Positions 1-11,100 of a stretch of DNA of 64,000 nt are shown here, piece after piece (the stretch's first letter is position 1; each line of letters begins with the position of its first letter). Below the pieces are notes generated by a model. It did not search any database. It was not told the origin of the DNA and saw only the letters and a list, made by a program, of their open reading frames with translations. The translations under genes were made by a program, and so were the position numbers. The DNA is from Cephalotrichum gorgonifer (Eukaryota; Ascomycota; Sordariomycetes; Microascales; Microascaceae). The stretch spans positions 573,943-637,942 of the forward strand of contig ONZQ02000017.1 in the NCBI GenBank assembly GCA_900312665.1, in the 5' to 3' direction.

Positions 1-611
1 AAAAAAAAAAAAAAAGGCGTCTTGTGGCCGCCCTTGACTTTTGTGCCATTTCAGAAGCCATGTCCAGTGTGTTTTCGCGAAGATGTATTCATGTGGCTGC
101 CTCGTGACATTTACTCCCAAATTTATGCGGTTTAAGCCACGCTTTGCGCTGTAGCTTGTGATTTATCAGGTCTTGACCCAAAAATATTGTCCACTTGCGA
201 CCCACTGGTCGGAAAATGACTAGTGCATGCGGGATACAGGTGACGCAAATCGCCAACGGGCTTTCTAAGGTATGACTTGGGTTGCATGTCTCGGACGTGG
301 GCTGCGCGTCCGACGTTCGCACCGGTTCATCATAAATAAATAAATAAACTTTCACAGCCTGGCCTCAGTTAATTATGTCTCCACCGACCCCCAGCACCTC
401 GCAGTCATACTCTTTTCTCTTCCAGAAGAATCTCTTACTTCTCTAGCCATGAGAATCCCAATTCTCAAATCGAGTTCGACTGAACACTGAGCAATCGCGG
501 ACACCTGCCATTCTTGACGAGAGTCTCTCAACTTTATGTCCGGTTAATGTGGCCGTCGGCACTAGAATTCCACCAAGGGGTTTTTCCCCTTGGACTTGCA
601 TGTTTTCAAAG
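1..611. other. Intergenic, no gene seen
   Basis: No coding region is supported here. The window opens with a 15-base A run and has an (AAAT)n microrepeat at about 334-349. The stretch before 612 probably holds the promoter and 5' leader of the REG1-like gene. The short frames on either strand have no recognisable domain. Confidence 0.5.
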
Positions 612-1876
612 ATGGCGGTCGACCTCTCTTCCGAGGACAACTACTTCTCGTACACCACATCACCAGATAAAGAGGGATCTGGTAGCACCTCAAGGCTTGT
701 ATCGCTAGAGATCCTAGAGCGCGCTGAGGACGACACGGCCGTTAGGGCGCAACCCACGCGACATGTGGACTACCTCTCGCACAGCTGGGCGGAGGAGGAG
801 ATTTGGTCATCGTGGAGATACATAGTCTCCCGGCCAAAAGACTACGTGAATGCTGTCCGGCTAGAGAATGCGTTATGGAGAACATGGCTAAAGAAGAAGA
901 ACAATTTGAAAACTGTGTCGCCCGAGACGCTCAACTGGTATGTAAAGCCCTGGGGCAGTCGATAGGCGGGAAAGCAGGGAAGTCACTAACTTATTTGTAT
1001 AGGCTCAAGGAATGCGATGTAACTTGGCTGTACGGACCATTGCAGACGCGAGAAAACACAGAAAACAACGTGCGGAGTGCCGCGGTCCAGCCGAGGACAA
1101 AGGCAACATCATTCATCAACAAGAAGCCCATCCTCAAAAAGCGTAGCATATCGGAAATAATGCTTAGACGGTCGCTATCAAGTTCATTACTAATCAAACA
1201 TGCCGCGGCGGTGGTGGAGGCTCAGGAGAAGAACAGCAGGAAGTTAGCGCGTCCTAGTCTCGAAAGGGCCGCTTCCGACTATGTCACCTTTCCCTTCTCC
1301 TCGAGGAGAACCAGCAAAGATACCAGCCTGCACACTTCATCTACTACGTCCGGAAGCATCTCGCCCACCTCGGAACAGAAGCGGATACATTTCAATAAGC
1401 AGGTGGAGCAATGCATTGCCGTGGATGTAAAGGGCGACGATGACGTCGAAGACACCCCTGTATACATGCACGACGGCGGCGATTTGGACAACAGCGCCGT
1501 AGTGATGAAGCGAACGATGAGAAGGAGAGAAGGGGTGCCTATTTTGCGGAGGACGAGCAAAGGTAGCGACGGCAAGACCATTGCCATGCTGCCATCCACG
1601 ACGATCAGAGATCGACAGGATTGCCTGGAAGTGGAGACGGTCATGAAGGACAGCACACAAGTCTATGTGGGGAGTCCAATTGTCTCCCCGTCGTCAAGCG
1701 GTAGTTTCGATTTCGAGACCGCCGGCATGCGGCGGGCGCTGTTGGAGATGCCTATGCTGCGTGATGAGGTCGGATCACCAACGCCGAACGACGGGTTCTT
1801 TGGTCGCATACTCGATACCATGAATACGGCGAGGGATATCGCCCATGTAATCTGGAATTTCGGCTGGCGGAATTGA
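612..1876 (+). CDS. REG1-like protein phosphatase 1 regulatory subunit (DUF1752 / GATA-AreA-like domain)
   Basis: Two exons, 612-937 and 1003-1876, give 399 aa. The 65-base intron (938-1002) has a GTATGT donor, a CTAAC branch site and a TAG acceptor, and splits the Trp codon of the conserved N-W-L. The DUF1752 domain covers about residues 45-125, with signatures VDYLSHSW, EEEIWSSWRYI, RLENALWRTW and CDVTWLYGPLQ. At about 235-239 K-R-I-H-F-N matches the PP1-docking RxIHF motif of yeast Reg1, followed by VEQCIAV. The C-terminus ends D-I-A-H-V-I-W-N-x-G-W, as in fungal homologues. Reg1 directs the Glc7 phosphatase to Snf1 in glucose repression; that role is inferred from family. ATG 612 is preferred over 600 or 549 because M-A-V-D-L-S-S-E-D-N-Y-F-S looks like the family start. 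A dead second copy lies at 16.5-17.4 kb. Confidence 0.85.
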
Positions 1877-2436
1877 AATGCCCTGAATTTCCTCTCATCC
1901 TTCAAGACATCGCTACGAGCCGGATTTCCTAGTTTTCGGATGGGGCATGGTATGGGATGGGTATTCATCGAAGGGGTCACGGGCATGCAGTCCTAGCTAT
2001 TGACGCCAGAGAACAGTAGCAAGATGGCATGGAATCAGACAACCTCTACCACCATGATGGGCCCTAAGAACTCGATCTCATTTGGAGTGTATGCGGTACA
2101 ATGCCAACTACGTTAGTCGTCACACGCTGCGCTTATTGTGAGCTTTTGATTGGGTGTTTGGGCGGCTACCAAGCGCTCTTAACCGGTCCCTTAACGCCGG
2201 ACATTGATTGGCCACAACGTAGCAAGATGCATGGGGACTGGTGGCCTCGTTCCCAGATTTAGCGGGGACACGGAATTGTCCGTAGGGAAGGTGGGGGGGG
2301 CGGAGTTTGTCTCAGGGGTCTGTGGTTCCCACCGCGCCAGACGCTTGGGGTCGCTTCGCCCAAGAGAGTGCATGACTATTGATAGACACCTAGGAGTATT
2401 CTTAGATCACACACTGTCGCCTCATCCCTAGCCACC
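1877..2436. other. Intergenic, no gene seen
   Basis: About 560 bases between two convergent genes. No domain, RNA gene or clear repeat is visible beyond an 8-base G run near 2292. Confidence 0.4.
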
Positions 2437-3193
2437 TCAAAGTAAGTCCTCAATGGATTGCTTCGAGAGGCTCCCCGGAAGCTTGGTGTCATAGCCGTAT
2501 AATAGCACTCGGATGTTAGGCAGGTCCTTGGGCAGGAAGTCGCGTAGCCAGACGTTGTTTCTGGTAGGAGATTTCCAGGAGGCGATCGGGTGACTGCCGA
2601 GGCCAGGGACCGCAATAATGCTAGGGGGAGTCAGCCGGTGGAGGAAGAAACGAGGGGGAAGCAGGACGAAGAGTGGAGAGAAAAGGGGGAGGGCAAAGCG
2701 ACAGGAGATGGGCATACTCGACATTTGCACTGCTCGGGCAGGCGTAAAGCGGCGTGATTCCATTAAACACACAGCTGTAGTCGTACGGGTAGCCAGTTCC
2801 GGCCTTGAGGAGCAGGGTGTCCAGATCCCCTGGAGAGAGCAATGTTTTTATCGAGACGATAGCGCAGGAGTGGTCCTTGTCTTTTAGTACTAATGAATGA
2901 CAATCGAGGGTCGCAGCGGATTCACGCAGGGAGTCATCCCGATCGAAGATTTTCTCGAGGTTGTGGATGAGAGCAAGTGTATCGTCGACTGGGATGTCAT
3001 CGACTCGAAACGTAAGAGTCTTACTCTGTCCTTTCTCAGCGGCGGCAGAATCACTCGAATGCATCTGCTTCAATGATTTCTTTGGGTTTGTAGCTGAGGA
3101 TGTCTTAGTCTGTCCATTCTCAGCAGCGGATCCACTTTTTGAATGCCTCCGCTTCAATGATTTCTTTGGGGTTGTGGTTGAGGGTGTCTCCAT
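2437..3193 (-). pseudogene. Truncated NLR-type N-terminal alpha/beta-hydrolase (DUF676/SERAC1-like) gene
   Basis: Minus-strand exons 3193-2718 and 2620-2437 join to 219 aa. The 97-base intron has a GTATGC donor and a CCTAG acceptor. Splicing creates the phrase D-I-I-A-V-P-G-L-G-S-H-P followed by SWKSP, NVWLRDFLPKDLP, IRVLLYGYDTKL and SIEDL, the standard start of the lipase-like domain found at the N-terminus of many fungal NLR/ankyrin proteins. The frame stops just after SIEDL, so the catalytic core and everything downstream are missing. The first ~60 residues are a charged Ser/Lys stretch carrying a two-copy repeat. The splice is convincing; whether the remnant makes a stable protein is doubtful. 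Confidence 0.7.
3019..3186. repeat. 84-bp tandem duplication inside the hydrolase exon
   Basis: Two 84-base units, 3019-3102 and 3103-3186, share blocks such as CTTCAATGATTTCTTTGGG and encode diverged 28-residue repeats (PKKSLK...). GTCGACTGGGATG recurs on both outer sides (near 2985 and 3195), so a third partial unit existed. Confidence 0.75.
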
Positions 3194-3589
3194 GGTCGAC
3201 TGGGATGCGGTCCACGAGGGACGTGGGTGGCTTAGTCCGCAATTTCCTAGCAGGCTGGCAGCTAACAACGATGGCGGTCAAAAAGGTCAATAAGGCGATG
3301 ATAAACAGTGGTATCACTAGAAGAAGTTCCACACGAGTGGACATCATCTAGCGTTGTGTATGTGAGAGGTGAGATGTGGAGATGATCTGGTTTATCGAGG
3401 CCAGACCGGGCTGCAACGAGTGTGAAAAGAGGGGTAAACTTGTGTTCACCAGGCTGTGCAGGCTGTGCAGGCTGCATCTGGTCAGGTTCAGCTGGCCACG
3501 TGCTCGTGCTCGTCACACAAACCAGCTTGCCTGACCCTAGCCCGACCATTGGAACAGTTTGCCATTTAGTCCGAGTGGAATCCAAGTCC

Positions 3590-4396
3590 ATGCTCACATT
3601 CACGATGATCGCAAACCTCCCGTTACCGCCGTTCGAATCGGCGCACCAGCTAATGCGGGGGCTAGACAAGTCGGCTCAGTACGTCCCGGGCCACCCCCAT
3701 GTATCCCTAGATGACAGAGGTAGAGTGGGAGACCTGCTCGTCCGAGATCTCTGCTCAGACGACCTGGACCGGGTTGCCGACAAGCTCTGGTGGATGTCCA
3801 AACAAGACAGCGGTAGTATATCGCCGCTCCACCGGCAGCTAGTGAAGCGTCGCACCATCATCGTGACAGAGGACCCGAAGCTCCACTTGGTGTGGATCTA
3901 CGATCGCATCTTCATCAAGCCGCTCCCACGATACATCACGTCGTACATCTTCTGGAGGGACTACCTTAACGGGGACACGTCCAGCGACGCACGGGGGGAG
4001 CGCATCCGACAAGCAGCGCTGGGGTATCTGCGGACCTACCGCCATCTCATACAGCACGACTCTGACCTGCGCATCGCCCAGGATCCCAGCCTATGCCTCG
4101 TCCCGGCGGATGTCACCTGGGAGCAGTTCTGCAACTTCTCGTCCGACCTGGGCCGCATCGACGACCGGGACGCCTCCCCGCGCTACTCCTACGGCGAGAT
4201 CCGCCTGACACGGCTCAACTTCTACGCCCCGTTCCTCCTCCGCAGGTCGTACTTCCAGCGGGTCGAGTACCAGTACGGGTCGTACTTTGCGCGCTTCTAC
4301 GCACCGTTGCTGTTTGTGTTTGGGATCGCGTCCGTGGTCCTAAGCGGTCTGCAGGTCATCGTGTCGTCTCTGCGTAAACTTCGCCTGTTTTTCTAA
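3590..4396 (+). CDS. DUF6601-type fungal membrane protein
   Basis: A single-exon frame of 268 aa from ATG 3590 (ATG 3605 is an alternative; the frame is open further upstream, to ATG 3422, but that part looks non-coding). It contains LWWMSKQDSG, ISPLHRQLVKRRTIIVTEDP and LHLVWIYDRIFIKPLPRY, which I recognise as the conserved core of a widespread ascomycete family (DUF6601) of unknown role. A later segment, LTRLNFYAPFLLR, is also typical. Near the C-terminus a hydrophobic segment (about residues 240-260) predicts one membrane span with a short basic tail. It is transcribed toward the orphan minus-strand frame at 4720. The family call is from memory of its motif pattern. Confidence 0.75.
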   Translation: MLTFTMIANLPLPPFESAHQLMRGLDKSAQYVPGHPHVSLDDRGRVGDLLVRDLCSDDLDRVADKLWWMSKQDSGSISPLHRQLVKRRTIIVTEDPKLHLVWIYDRIFIKPLPRYITSYIFWRDYLNGDTSSDARGERIRQAALGYLRTYRHLIQHDSDLRIAQDPSLCLVPADVTWEQFCNFSSDLGRIDDRDASPRYSYGEIRLTRLNFYAPFLLRRSYFQRVEYQYGSYFARFYAPLLFVFGIASVVLSGLQVIVSSLRKLRLFF

Positions 4397-4719
4397 ATGG
4401 CTCACGGGTCCGGCCAGGAAATGCATAGGGTCTGCTTGTTGGGTCCTTGGCAGAGTGTCGAATGATCTCCCGTCAATATAGGGGAGAGGACATGAGGAGG
4501 AGAGGAAGTATGGAGGAGAGGACGTGAGAGAGGAAAGAGGGAGGAGAGGCAGAGAGCCCTCCGTCAAAAATAAGTCGACCTGAATGGCCTCACATGGTCC
4601 CGGGGGGGGGGGGGGTAGGATAAGGAATCTTCCCGCTGAAGGTACTCCAACACATCTCTCGCAAGTCACTCCATCCCTGGGTGGAGCCACGTTGTGCCAG
4701 TATGGCACTTGTAAATATA
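4397..4719. other. Intergenic, purine-rich
   Basis: A GGAGGAGAGGA-type purine tract (4490-4560) and a G run of about 13 bases near 4603 are the only features. No gene is supported. Confidence 0.4.
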
Positions 4720-5945
4720 TTATCGGAGCAGGGGTAAGGCCTCCGACATGAATGCACCTAACTCGCGTCTGAGCTGCATTTGCCGACGCGTCGACTGAAC
4801 GAAAATCGGCAAGGATGGTGTGGCTTTCTCCAGGATTGACCTCGCTTCCTCAGACGAACAAAGGATAATCCGGTCCGTTGGTTCGCTCCACTCTCTTGCT
4901 AGATACTCATCTGCGGAAATGGGCTCGCCTGGAGTACAGCGGTCAAGAATTTCCTCGTAATATCCGACCTGGGCTTGAAACCGAGTCTTAGCTCCTGGGT
5001 TGTGGGCAGCCCGCATACGCTTGCGCATATCCTCAATGGTTTTCTTAGTTTTTTGGGAGTACCTGGAGGCAGCACACTGCCACTCCAGGCTGTGGCGTGG
5101 GGGGACGTTCCCGGTCTCGTCTCTGGTGAGGACGGATTCGAGCCGTCGTTGCTTCAGGGGGGGTGCGTCAATAGCATCGGACATTGATCGTCGACGCGTC
5201 TGACCTAGTCGGGAGGGAACTTCAGGGGCCGGCAGTGGACTTGCCCGGGCCGGCTGGAAAGGAATATGGCCAACAGACGGCGGTGGGCTTGTCCGAACCA
5301 GCTGGACGGGGTGCTCAACAGCCAGTAGTGGACTTGTTTCAACCGGCTGGGAGGAAAGGGGCTCTACCCATGGGAGTGTTTTCTTTTGCTGGTCAAGAAC
5401 TAGGCCGAGTAGCTCTTGGACGTGCGGGTGACAAAGACCATTGGCGTATGATTTAACGACGTCTGCCGGGAGCGACAGAGACGTCCGGTTCTCGAACGCC
5501 GAGGCGAGATCGGCCGGAATTTTGCAGCATTGCCGCTTCTTTGCCCGAGGTGGCCTTCCGCCAACCTGTGCCCCGTATGGTGGCTGCTCAGGGCGGTCGC
5601 GTAATTTCCTGGTATTGCCACTGGCCCTTGTTGCATCTCTCTCAGCAGGCGGGCTTGGTAGCGGGGTGAAGTCGGCGTCGGCTCTGTGCGGGGAGTTCGC
5701 CTGGCTCCCCGTGGAGTGCTCAGGTTCTGTGGGCAGGTTTACCTGGCCCTCCTCAGAGGACGAGCCGTCCCCTTCTAGCGCCGAGATCGCCTGGCCATTT
5801 TCGGCAGACGGTAAGTAACCCAGGGCTTCTGAGCTGGCCAGCCCCTCCGCGGCGGGCGATAAGTGGCCCCCCGCCTCCGAGGACGAATTCGCCTCCTCGG
5901 TTGGCGGGTGGTCTTCCTGGGCAGGTGATAAGTCTTCGGTTTCCC
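4720..5945 (-). pseudogene. Orphan open frame of unknown function, 5' end lost at LINE junction
   Basis: On the minus strand one frame stays open for about 400 codons, from the LINE fragment near 5945 down to the stop at 4720. It has no ATG before 5184, so only a 154-aa product from ATG 5184 is conventional. The long frame is rich in Glu/Ser/Pro (SSSEEG, PSPP) in its upstream part. It then has a basic patch (RPPRAKKRQ), a segment LSLPADVVKSYANGLCHPHV, a Pro-rich linker with repeated Q-P-x-x-x-S-P-L phrases, and an RRRSMSDAIDAPPLKQRRL nuclear-signal-like stretch. The C-terminal ~100 residues look globular. I recognise no domain. The start appears to have been cut off exactly where the LINE piece begins. 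Confidence 0.45.
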
Positions 5946-5947
5946 CA

Positions 5948-6108
5948 GTATATGGGCACGTCTAGCACTTCCACGGTATATGCAGCAGAACTCAGAGGAC
6001 TAGTGTTGGCATTGAATATCGTGCTTGGTCATTACGCAACAGCCCCCGTCCCAGGAAAATGCGCCATCTTCACCGACAACCAGGCTGCCATCCAGGCGAT
6101 CCGGAACC
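5948..6108 (+). mobile_element. Internal fragment of Tad1-type LINE RNase H
   Basis: About 160 bases encode Q-Y-M-G-T-S-S-T-S-T-V-Y, A-E-L-R-G-L and C-A-I-F-T-D-N-Q-A-A-I-Q-A-I. This matches, nearly residue for residue, the RNase H part of the LINE at 61490-61646. The catalytic Glu (AELRG) and Asp (FTDNQ) of RNase H are present, but both ends of the domain are missing. The fragment lies between two truncated genes. Unlike the copy at 61.6 kb it carries no stop codon. Confidence 0.85.
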
Positions 6109-7460
6109 CCGGTGACTACGCTCCTACGACTACTCTTGGAAAAACTCTCCTAATCCCATACGCCCTTATCGGCGTCATCAGTCTTGGTTTAGTCATCGGC
6201 TCCGTCAGAAGCCTAGTCCTCGACCGTGGAAGACGCTGCGTCGCAGCCCGGATGGAGGAGAAGAAGCGACGCAAGATGGTCCGGACCATGACATGCAGGG
6301 GTGACGATGATATCCTCGAGCCCATCTGCAAAGAGTCTGAAATCTCTCGCATACAATCGGACAAAGCCCCAGCAACCGAGTTTGAACGCCGCAAGGCCGA
6401 GTTTGCTCTAATGCGTAAGATCCAGGCTCAATCCTCATCTCGCAGAAGATGGATAGCCATGGCCATCTCCACCAGCTCTTGGCTCGTTCTGTGGCTGGTG
6501 GGTGCCGTTATATTTGAGAAGTCCGAGAAGCCTTATCAGGACTGGTCGTACTTTGACTCCTTCTACTTCTGCTTCGAGGCCTGGACTACCGTCGGATATG
6601 GTGACCTCACCCCTATATCTAATGCAGGCAAATCCTTCTTTGTCTTTTGGTCTCTCCTAGCCTTGCCCACCATGACGGTGCTCATCTCACATGCCAGTGA
6701 TACCGTGGTCAAGTTCATCCGAGATGGTACCCTTCGACTGGGAAACGTCACGATCCTGCCGGGCGACGAGGGCTTCGTCGGTAATATGAGGCACATCATT
6801 AGCAAAATTACATTCGGCAAGGCCATCCGAGGCCATGTGGGCTCTGAATCTCCGGAACTGGCGGAGTCCTCGAAGAGCACCGATCAACAACTAGCTGAGA
6901 TCGTGACCGAGTCCCAAGAACAAACTCTCTATAATGATGACAGAGGCCGTCCCAGTACCTCCGCTGTCGATCAAAGGATTTCACAAAGCTATCGCCCAGG
7001 CAGAGTCCGACGCTCGCTCTCCCTCCGCGAGCCCCGCGACGACCTTCCCACGGGCATCGACTTTCACTTCCTACTTATCTCCGAGATCCAGGTCATTGCC
7101 ACCCACATCAGAGAATCCAAGCCTCATCACTACTCTTTCGACCAATGGGCCTGGTACCTCAAGCTCATCGGCGAAGATGAACGCAACGCAGAGACGCACC
7201 GCAGGGCCCAGCCACCGGAAGAGTGCCGAGATCCTAACGATGAGGACTCAGATAAGAAGCTGACGTGGTCGTGGGTCGGGCGACACAGTCCTTTGATAGG
7301 GAGCCAAGAGGAGAGCGAGTGGATTCTAGACAGGTTAATGGATAGGCTCCGGGAGTCGTTATCGGCAGAGAGGATGCGGCAGCTGAGGAGGGGTGCCAGA
7401 GTAGCGCAGGAGGTGTATGATTTGGATGATGATGGTGGCGTTAAGGACAAACAGGGATGA
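5952..7460 (+). CDS. Chimera: LINE RNase H piece fused in frame to C-terminal half of TOK1-type K+ channel
   Basis: One open frame (first ATG 5901; ATG 5952 lies in the LINE piece) runs from the RNase H fragment straight into a TOK1 channel. The join is at about 6109, inside the first pore loop: ...Q-A-I-R-N-P then G-D-Y-A-P-T-T-T-L-G. What remains of TOK1 is the span after pore 1 (LLIPYALIGVISLGLVIGSV), a basic cytosolic linker, the next span (WIAMAISTSSWLVLWLVGAV), pore 2 with the selectivity filter TVGYGD (6588-6605), the last span and the long cytosolic tail. TOK1 normally has eight spans and two pores; spans 1-5 and most of pore 1 are gone. The remnant cannot form the normal channel, yet it shows no stop or frameshift over ~1.35 kb. 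Confidence 0.85.
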   Translation: MGTSSTSTVYAAELRGLVLALNIVLGHYATAPVPGKCAIFTDNQAAIQAIRNPGDYAPTTTLGKTLLIPYALIGVISLGLVIGSVRSLVLDRGRRCVAARMEEKKRRKMVRTMTCRGDDDILEPICKESEISRIQSDKAPATEFERRKAEFALMRKIQAQSSSRRRWIAMAISTSSWLVLWLVGAVIFEKSEKPYQDWSYFDSFYFCFEAWTTVGYGDLTPISNAGKSFFVFWSLLALPTMTVLISHASDTVVKFIRDGTLRLGNVTILPGDEGFVGNMRHIISKITFGKAIRGHVGSESPELAESSKSTDQQLAEIVTESQEQTLYNDDRGRPSTSAVDQRISQSYRPGRVRRSLSLREPRDDLPTGIDFHFLLISEIQVIATHIRESKPHHYSFDQWAWYLKLIGEDERNAETHRRAQPPEECRDPNDEDSDKKLTWSWVGRHSPLIGSQEESEWILDRLMDRLRESLSAERMRQLRRGARVAQEVYDLDDDGGVKDKQG

Positions 7461-8139
7461 TACCCGTGCTTTGATAAACTCGTGATTTACACATGTGATG
7501 AAGTCGAAGGATTTCGCGTTGTTTTTGTATGAGTGGACTGTCACAGTAAATTGCTTTCGTTCAAGCAGCTATAGATGGGTACCACTCCCTTAAGGTAGAT
7601 GGGTGCCTTGTCAGGATTTCTCACCTCAGAGTGGATATGGAATCCTTAGCCCTGCGTGCCCTCTTGAGGTCATGACCAGGCTAGCTGCGTGGGCTGATGA
7701 AGCATATCCCTCAAATCTCAGCTTGGAGGTAGAAAAGCTTTGTGCCCTCGCTGCTGCGCTGAACAGGTGTTGGCCTGCCCAGCTGATTGGGGATGGTGGA
7801 AAAAGCTTCTCGCCCCTAGCTGCGGCGGAACAGGTGTTGTTGACAGCATCCTGTTGGGCCTTCTTACCCTACCTGGCGACATTTGACACTGTGGTTGTGC
7901 ACCATTACTAAAACAAGCTCCCCTCTCCACTAGGAGATGTGGAATGACAGCATCGACCAGAGCTAAGTCACCATTCGCATCCACATGAATTGTCTTAAGG
8001 TATCATGTGCCCGACCTTCGCTTCGCTACAAGGCCAAACCCGACCTTTATAAATCTGCTCGGGCGTCTAGGCCAGCCTCATACCCATCCATTAAACCTAT
8101 TGGCCTGATCGCAGGCAGGAGTGATCTCTCACTACGAAC
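7461..8139. other. Intergenic, no gene seen
   Basis: About 680 bases. An imperfect ~38-base direct repeat (AAAAGCTT...GAACAGGTGTT, near 7733 and 7800) is the only structure noticed. The 3' part is the likely promoter of the ArAE-type gene. Confidence 0.4.
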
Positions 8140-11100
8140 ATGAAAACATCTGAAGCGATGGCAAGCCCAGAAAAGCAGGAAAATGAACCACTGAGACAGT
8201 CTCCGAAGAAGCAGGAACCCGCCTCTGCCGGTGATGATACGGAGGAGCGTCCGAAGCAGAAACCCTCCACATTGAAGCGCTTCATGGACAAGGTCGGACT
8301 AGATGCTCCTACCTTGATCCTGATGTTCAAGTCAGACCTTGATCCACCTTCTTTTACTTCTTCCGGGACTTCTTATACTAATGTCTCCTTACTTTCCGCA
8401 GAGGCTCCATCCCTCCTATCATCGGCCTATCAATATACCAATCGGCACCGATATCTACGTACTTTACGACGCAGGGCTATCTAATCCCGATAATCTCCGT
8501 CCTCGCCGTCGCGGTTCTGCCGCGCGACAAGTTTATCCAGAACCTCATCTTCAGCTTCCTTGGAATTTGTGTTGGCTCGGCCATCTCCCTCCTCGCCCTC
8601 TGGTCCTCTATCCAAGCACGCATCCACACCTCCCCTCCCACATCCCAGAGTACCACGATAGCCCCACCACCGTATAATTCGTCCCAGTCGGCCGTCTGCG
8701 CAGTATGGCTGTTTGCCAATATTTGGTTCGCGAACCTTGTGCGGGCGAAGCTGCCTGGCTTCAATTTGCCTGCGATCATATATAGTATTTTGATCAATAA
8801 TAGTACGACGTTCGGGCCCATGATAGCCACGACTACGGCAGCGGAGGCATTTGTCAAAGAGCAACTTCTAGCGATGCTACTTGGCATGGGACTAGCGACA
8901 GGCGTGTCGCTCTTCGTCTTCCCTATGAGTAGTCGTATGGTAGTGTTCCGGGAGTTCAAGGGCCTCATTGGCCTGCTCAGAAAGGTAGTTGGCCTACAAA
9001 AGGAATATCTGGAGGTTTTAGCAAAAGAGGACATGTTTGCTCTCGAGACGAGAAATGCCGAGGAGCCAGAAGCCTCGCGGGACAAGAAGAAGCTGAAGGC
9101 GAAGAAGATGGAGAAGAAGGTGGAGAAGAAGGCGGAGGAGAAGGCGAAAGACGAAGGCATGCCCAAGGAAGCCAAAGCAGCCAAGTGCCTCCAAGAGACC
9201 GTCGGTGCAACAAGAGTCTTGGCTGCAAAGCTATCTAGCGATATGACTTTTGCGAAGAGAGATATGGCTTGGGGAAAGCTGGACGCTAACGATCTCGGCG
9301 AGACGTTCACTCTAATTCGAAACGTCATGATTCCAATGTGAGTTTGCTATACCCAACTTCGAGACAGGAACGCGGCTAACGGCCGGTAGAGTGGCGATGA
9401 GCACTATTATAGATATCTTCCACCGAGTCGCCGAGCGCCGAGAGTGGAACGTCGACGAGGACACCCCGGCTGAGATCATGGCGGAAAAGAATCGAGAGAA
9501 ACAAGTGTGGAATAATATCATGAAACAAATGCACGCGCCATTCCGGATACTCGCCGAAGCTATCGACCAAGGGCTCGAACATACTGGCGTCTGCTTGGAG
9601 ATTCTCCCTAAACCAAAGATATCCAAGAAGTCAAAGAGCAGCGGATCGGACGATGTCGATGTCGAGGCCTGGGGAGACGAAGCCAACCCAGGCGGCGAAG
9701 GGTCTGCTAGCCTCGTGGATAAGAAATTCCGGCAATTCTATTCGCAGAAGGGTAAAATCCTCCGGACCTGGGTTAGGGAGCGGCCACTGGTAGCGGATGA
9801 AGCAAAACCCACCCATCCGCAGCACTTGATGGCCAGCGACGCCATGCAAAGGAACCAGGCCAAGCTCTATGTGAGTCTATATATGGATCAGCTGATGCAT
9901 GCGGCTGGGGAGGGCGTCCAGGACCTTGTCGCTTTCGCCGACGAGAAAATGGAGGACGGTACAATGAAGCATAAGCGCTTACTCTGCCCTTCCGGACACC
10001 GGCTGCGGAAGTGGTTGACAAGTATCTTCAAAGGACAAGACTCGACCGTAAAGCAGGATTCGGATATCATGGGGACGGACTTCGTGTTTTATGTGGATGG
10101 CTTTAACCAAAAGAAGGATCCAGAACATCTTCCTGCCACCAACATCTGGCAACATACTGGGAACGGGCTTTGTAAGATCTCGGCAGTCTTAGGATCTAGG
10201 GAGTCGGCCTTCGGCTTTCGAGTCGCCTGTGCTACAATGACGATCGGTATCGTGGCATTCTTGGAGCATACCCAAGTATTCTTCCGAGATCAGAGACTAG
10301 ACTGGGCAATGATTACTATCGCCATAGGAATGACAATAAGTACATCTCTGCCTTCCTTTGGGGTTGACTTTAATAAATGCTTACTCTCGACAGCTTCTGG
10401 CCAGTCTATTTTCGGCTTCTTCTCTCGAGTCGCGGGCACCTGTCTAGCCATGATCTTCTCACTCATTATCTGGTACATCGTCGACCAGAAGACCCCCGGT
10501 GTTATTGTCTTCCTGTGGTTGTTTATCTTCATTGAATACTATTTTTTCAAATTTCCCCGGTATATTCCAGCTGTCATGATAACCATTACTACTCAGATCA
10601 TTATTCTCGGCTACGAGCTACAGGTTAGACAACTTGGCGAAACTGTAGCTACCCAGTCAGGACAGCCGTACTACCCGTAAGCCCTACCTGTCCATTTCCT
10701 TCTTATCAAGATCGCCGCTTGCTAATATAATGCTTGTAGAACCTATCTCCTGGCTCCGTATCGGCTCGCTGTTGTCGCCGGAGGCAGTCTCGTTGCGTTC
10801 TTCTGGACAATTTTCCCTTATCCTTTAACCGATCGGACTCTGCTTCGACAGGATTTGTCCGCGACGATATACCTTCTTTCTAGCTACCTCGGCGTCATAA
10901 CTTCGACTATGCAATCCCATCTTGGAGAGAAAGCAGGCTACATCGAGTCAGAAACATCGCATGCTTACCGCCTCTCAAAATCTCGGCGTAAGATTTTCGG
11001 CAAAGTTATGCGTCTCATGTCCGCTATGGAATCTCATATCGTGTGGCAGCGGTGGGAGCCCACCATAGGCGGCCGCTTTCCCGTCGAGACATATCAAGAT

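Noticed and set aside
549..965. Upstream ATG (549) as start of the REG1-like gene
   Set aside because: The extra N-terminal residues do not resemble the family; M-A-V-D-L-S-S-E-D at 612 does.
1279..1660. Minus-strand frames inside the REG1-like gene
   Set aside because: They lie fully antisense to a gene with clear domain support and have no motif of their own.
8477..9328. 283-codon minus-strand frame
   Set aside because: Antisense shadow of ArAE exon 2; translation is low-complexity.
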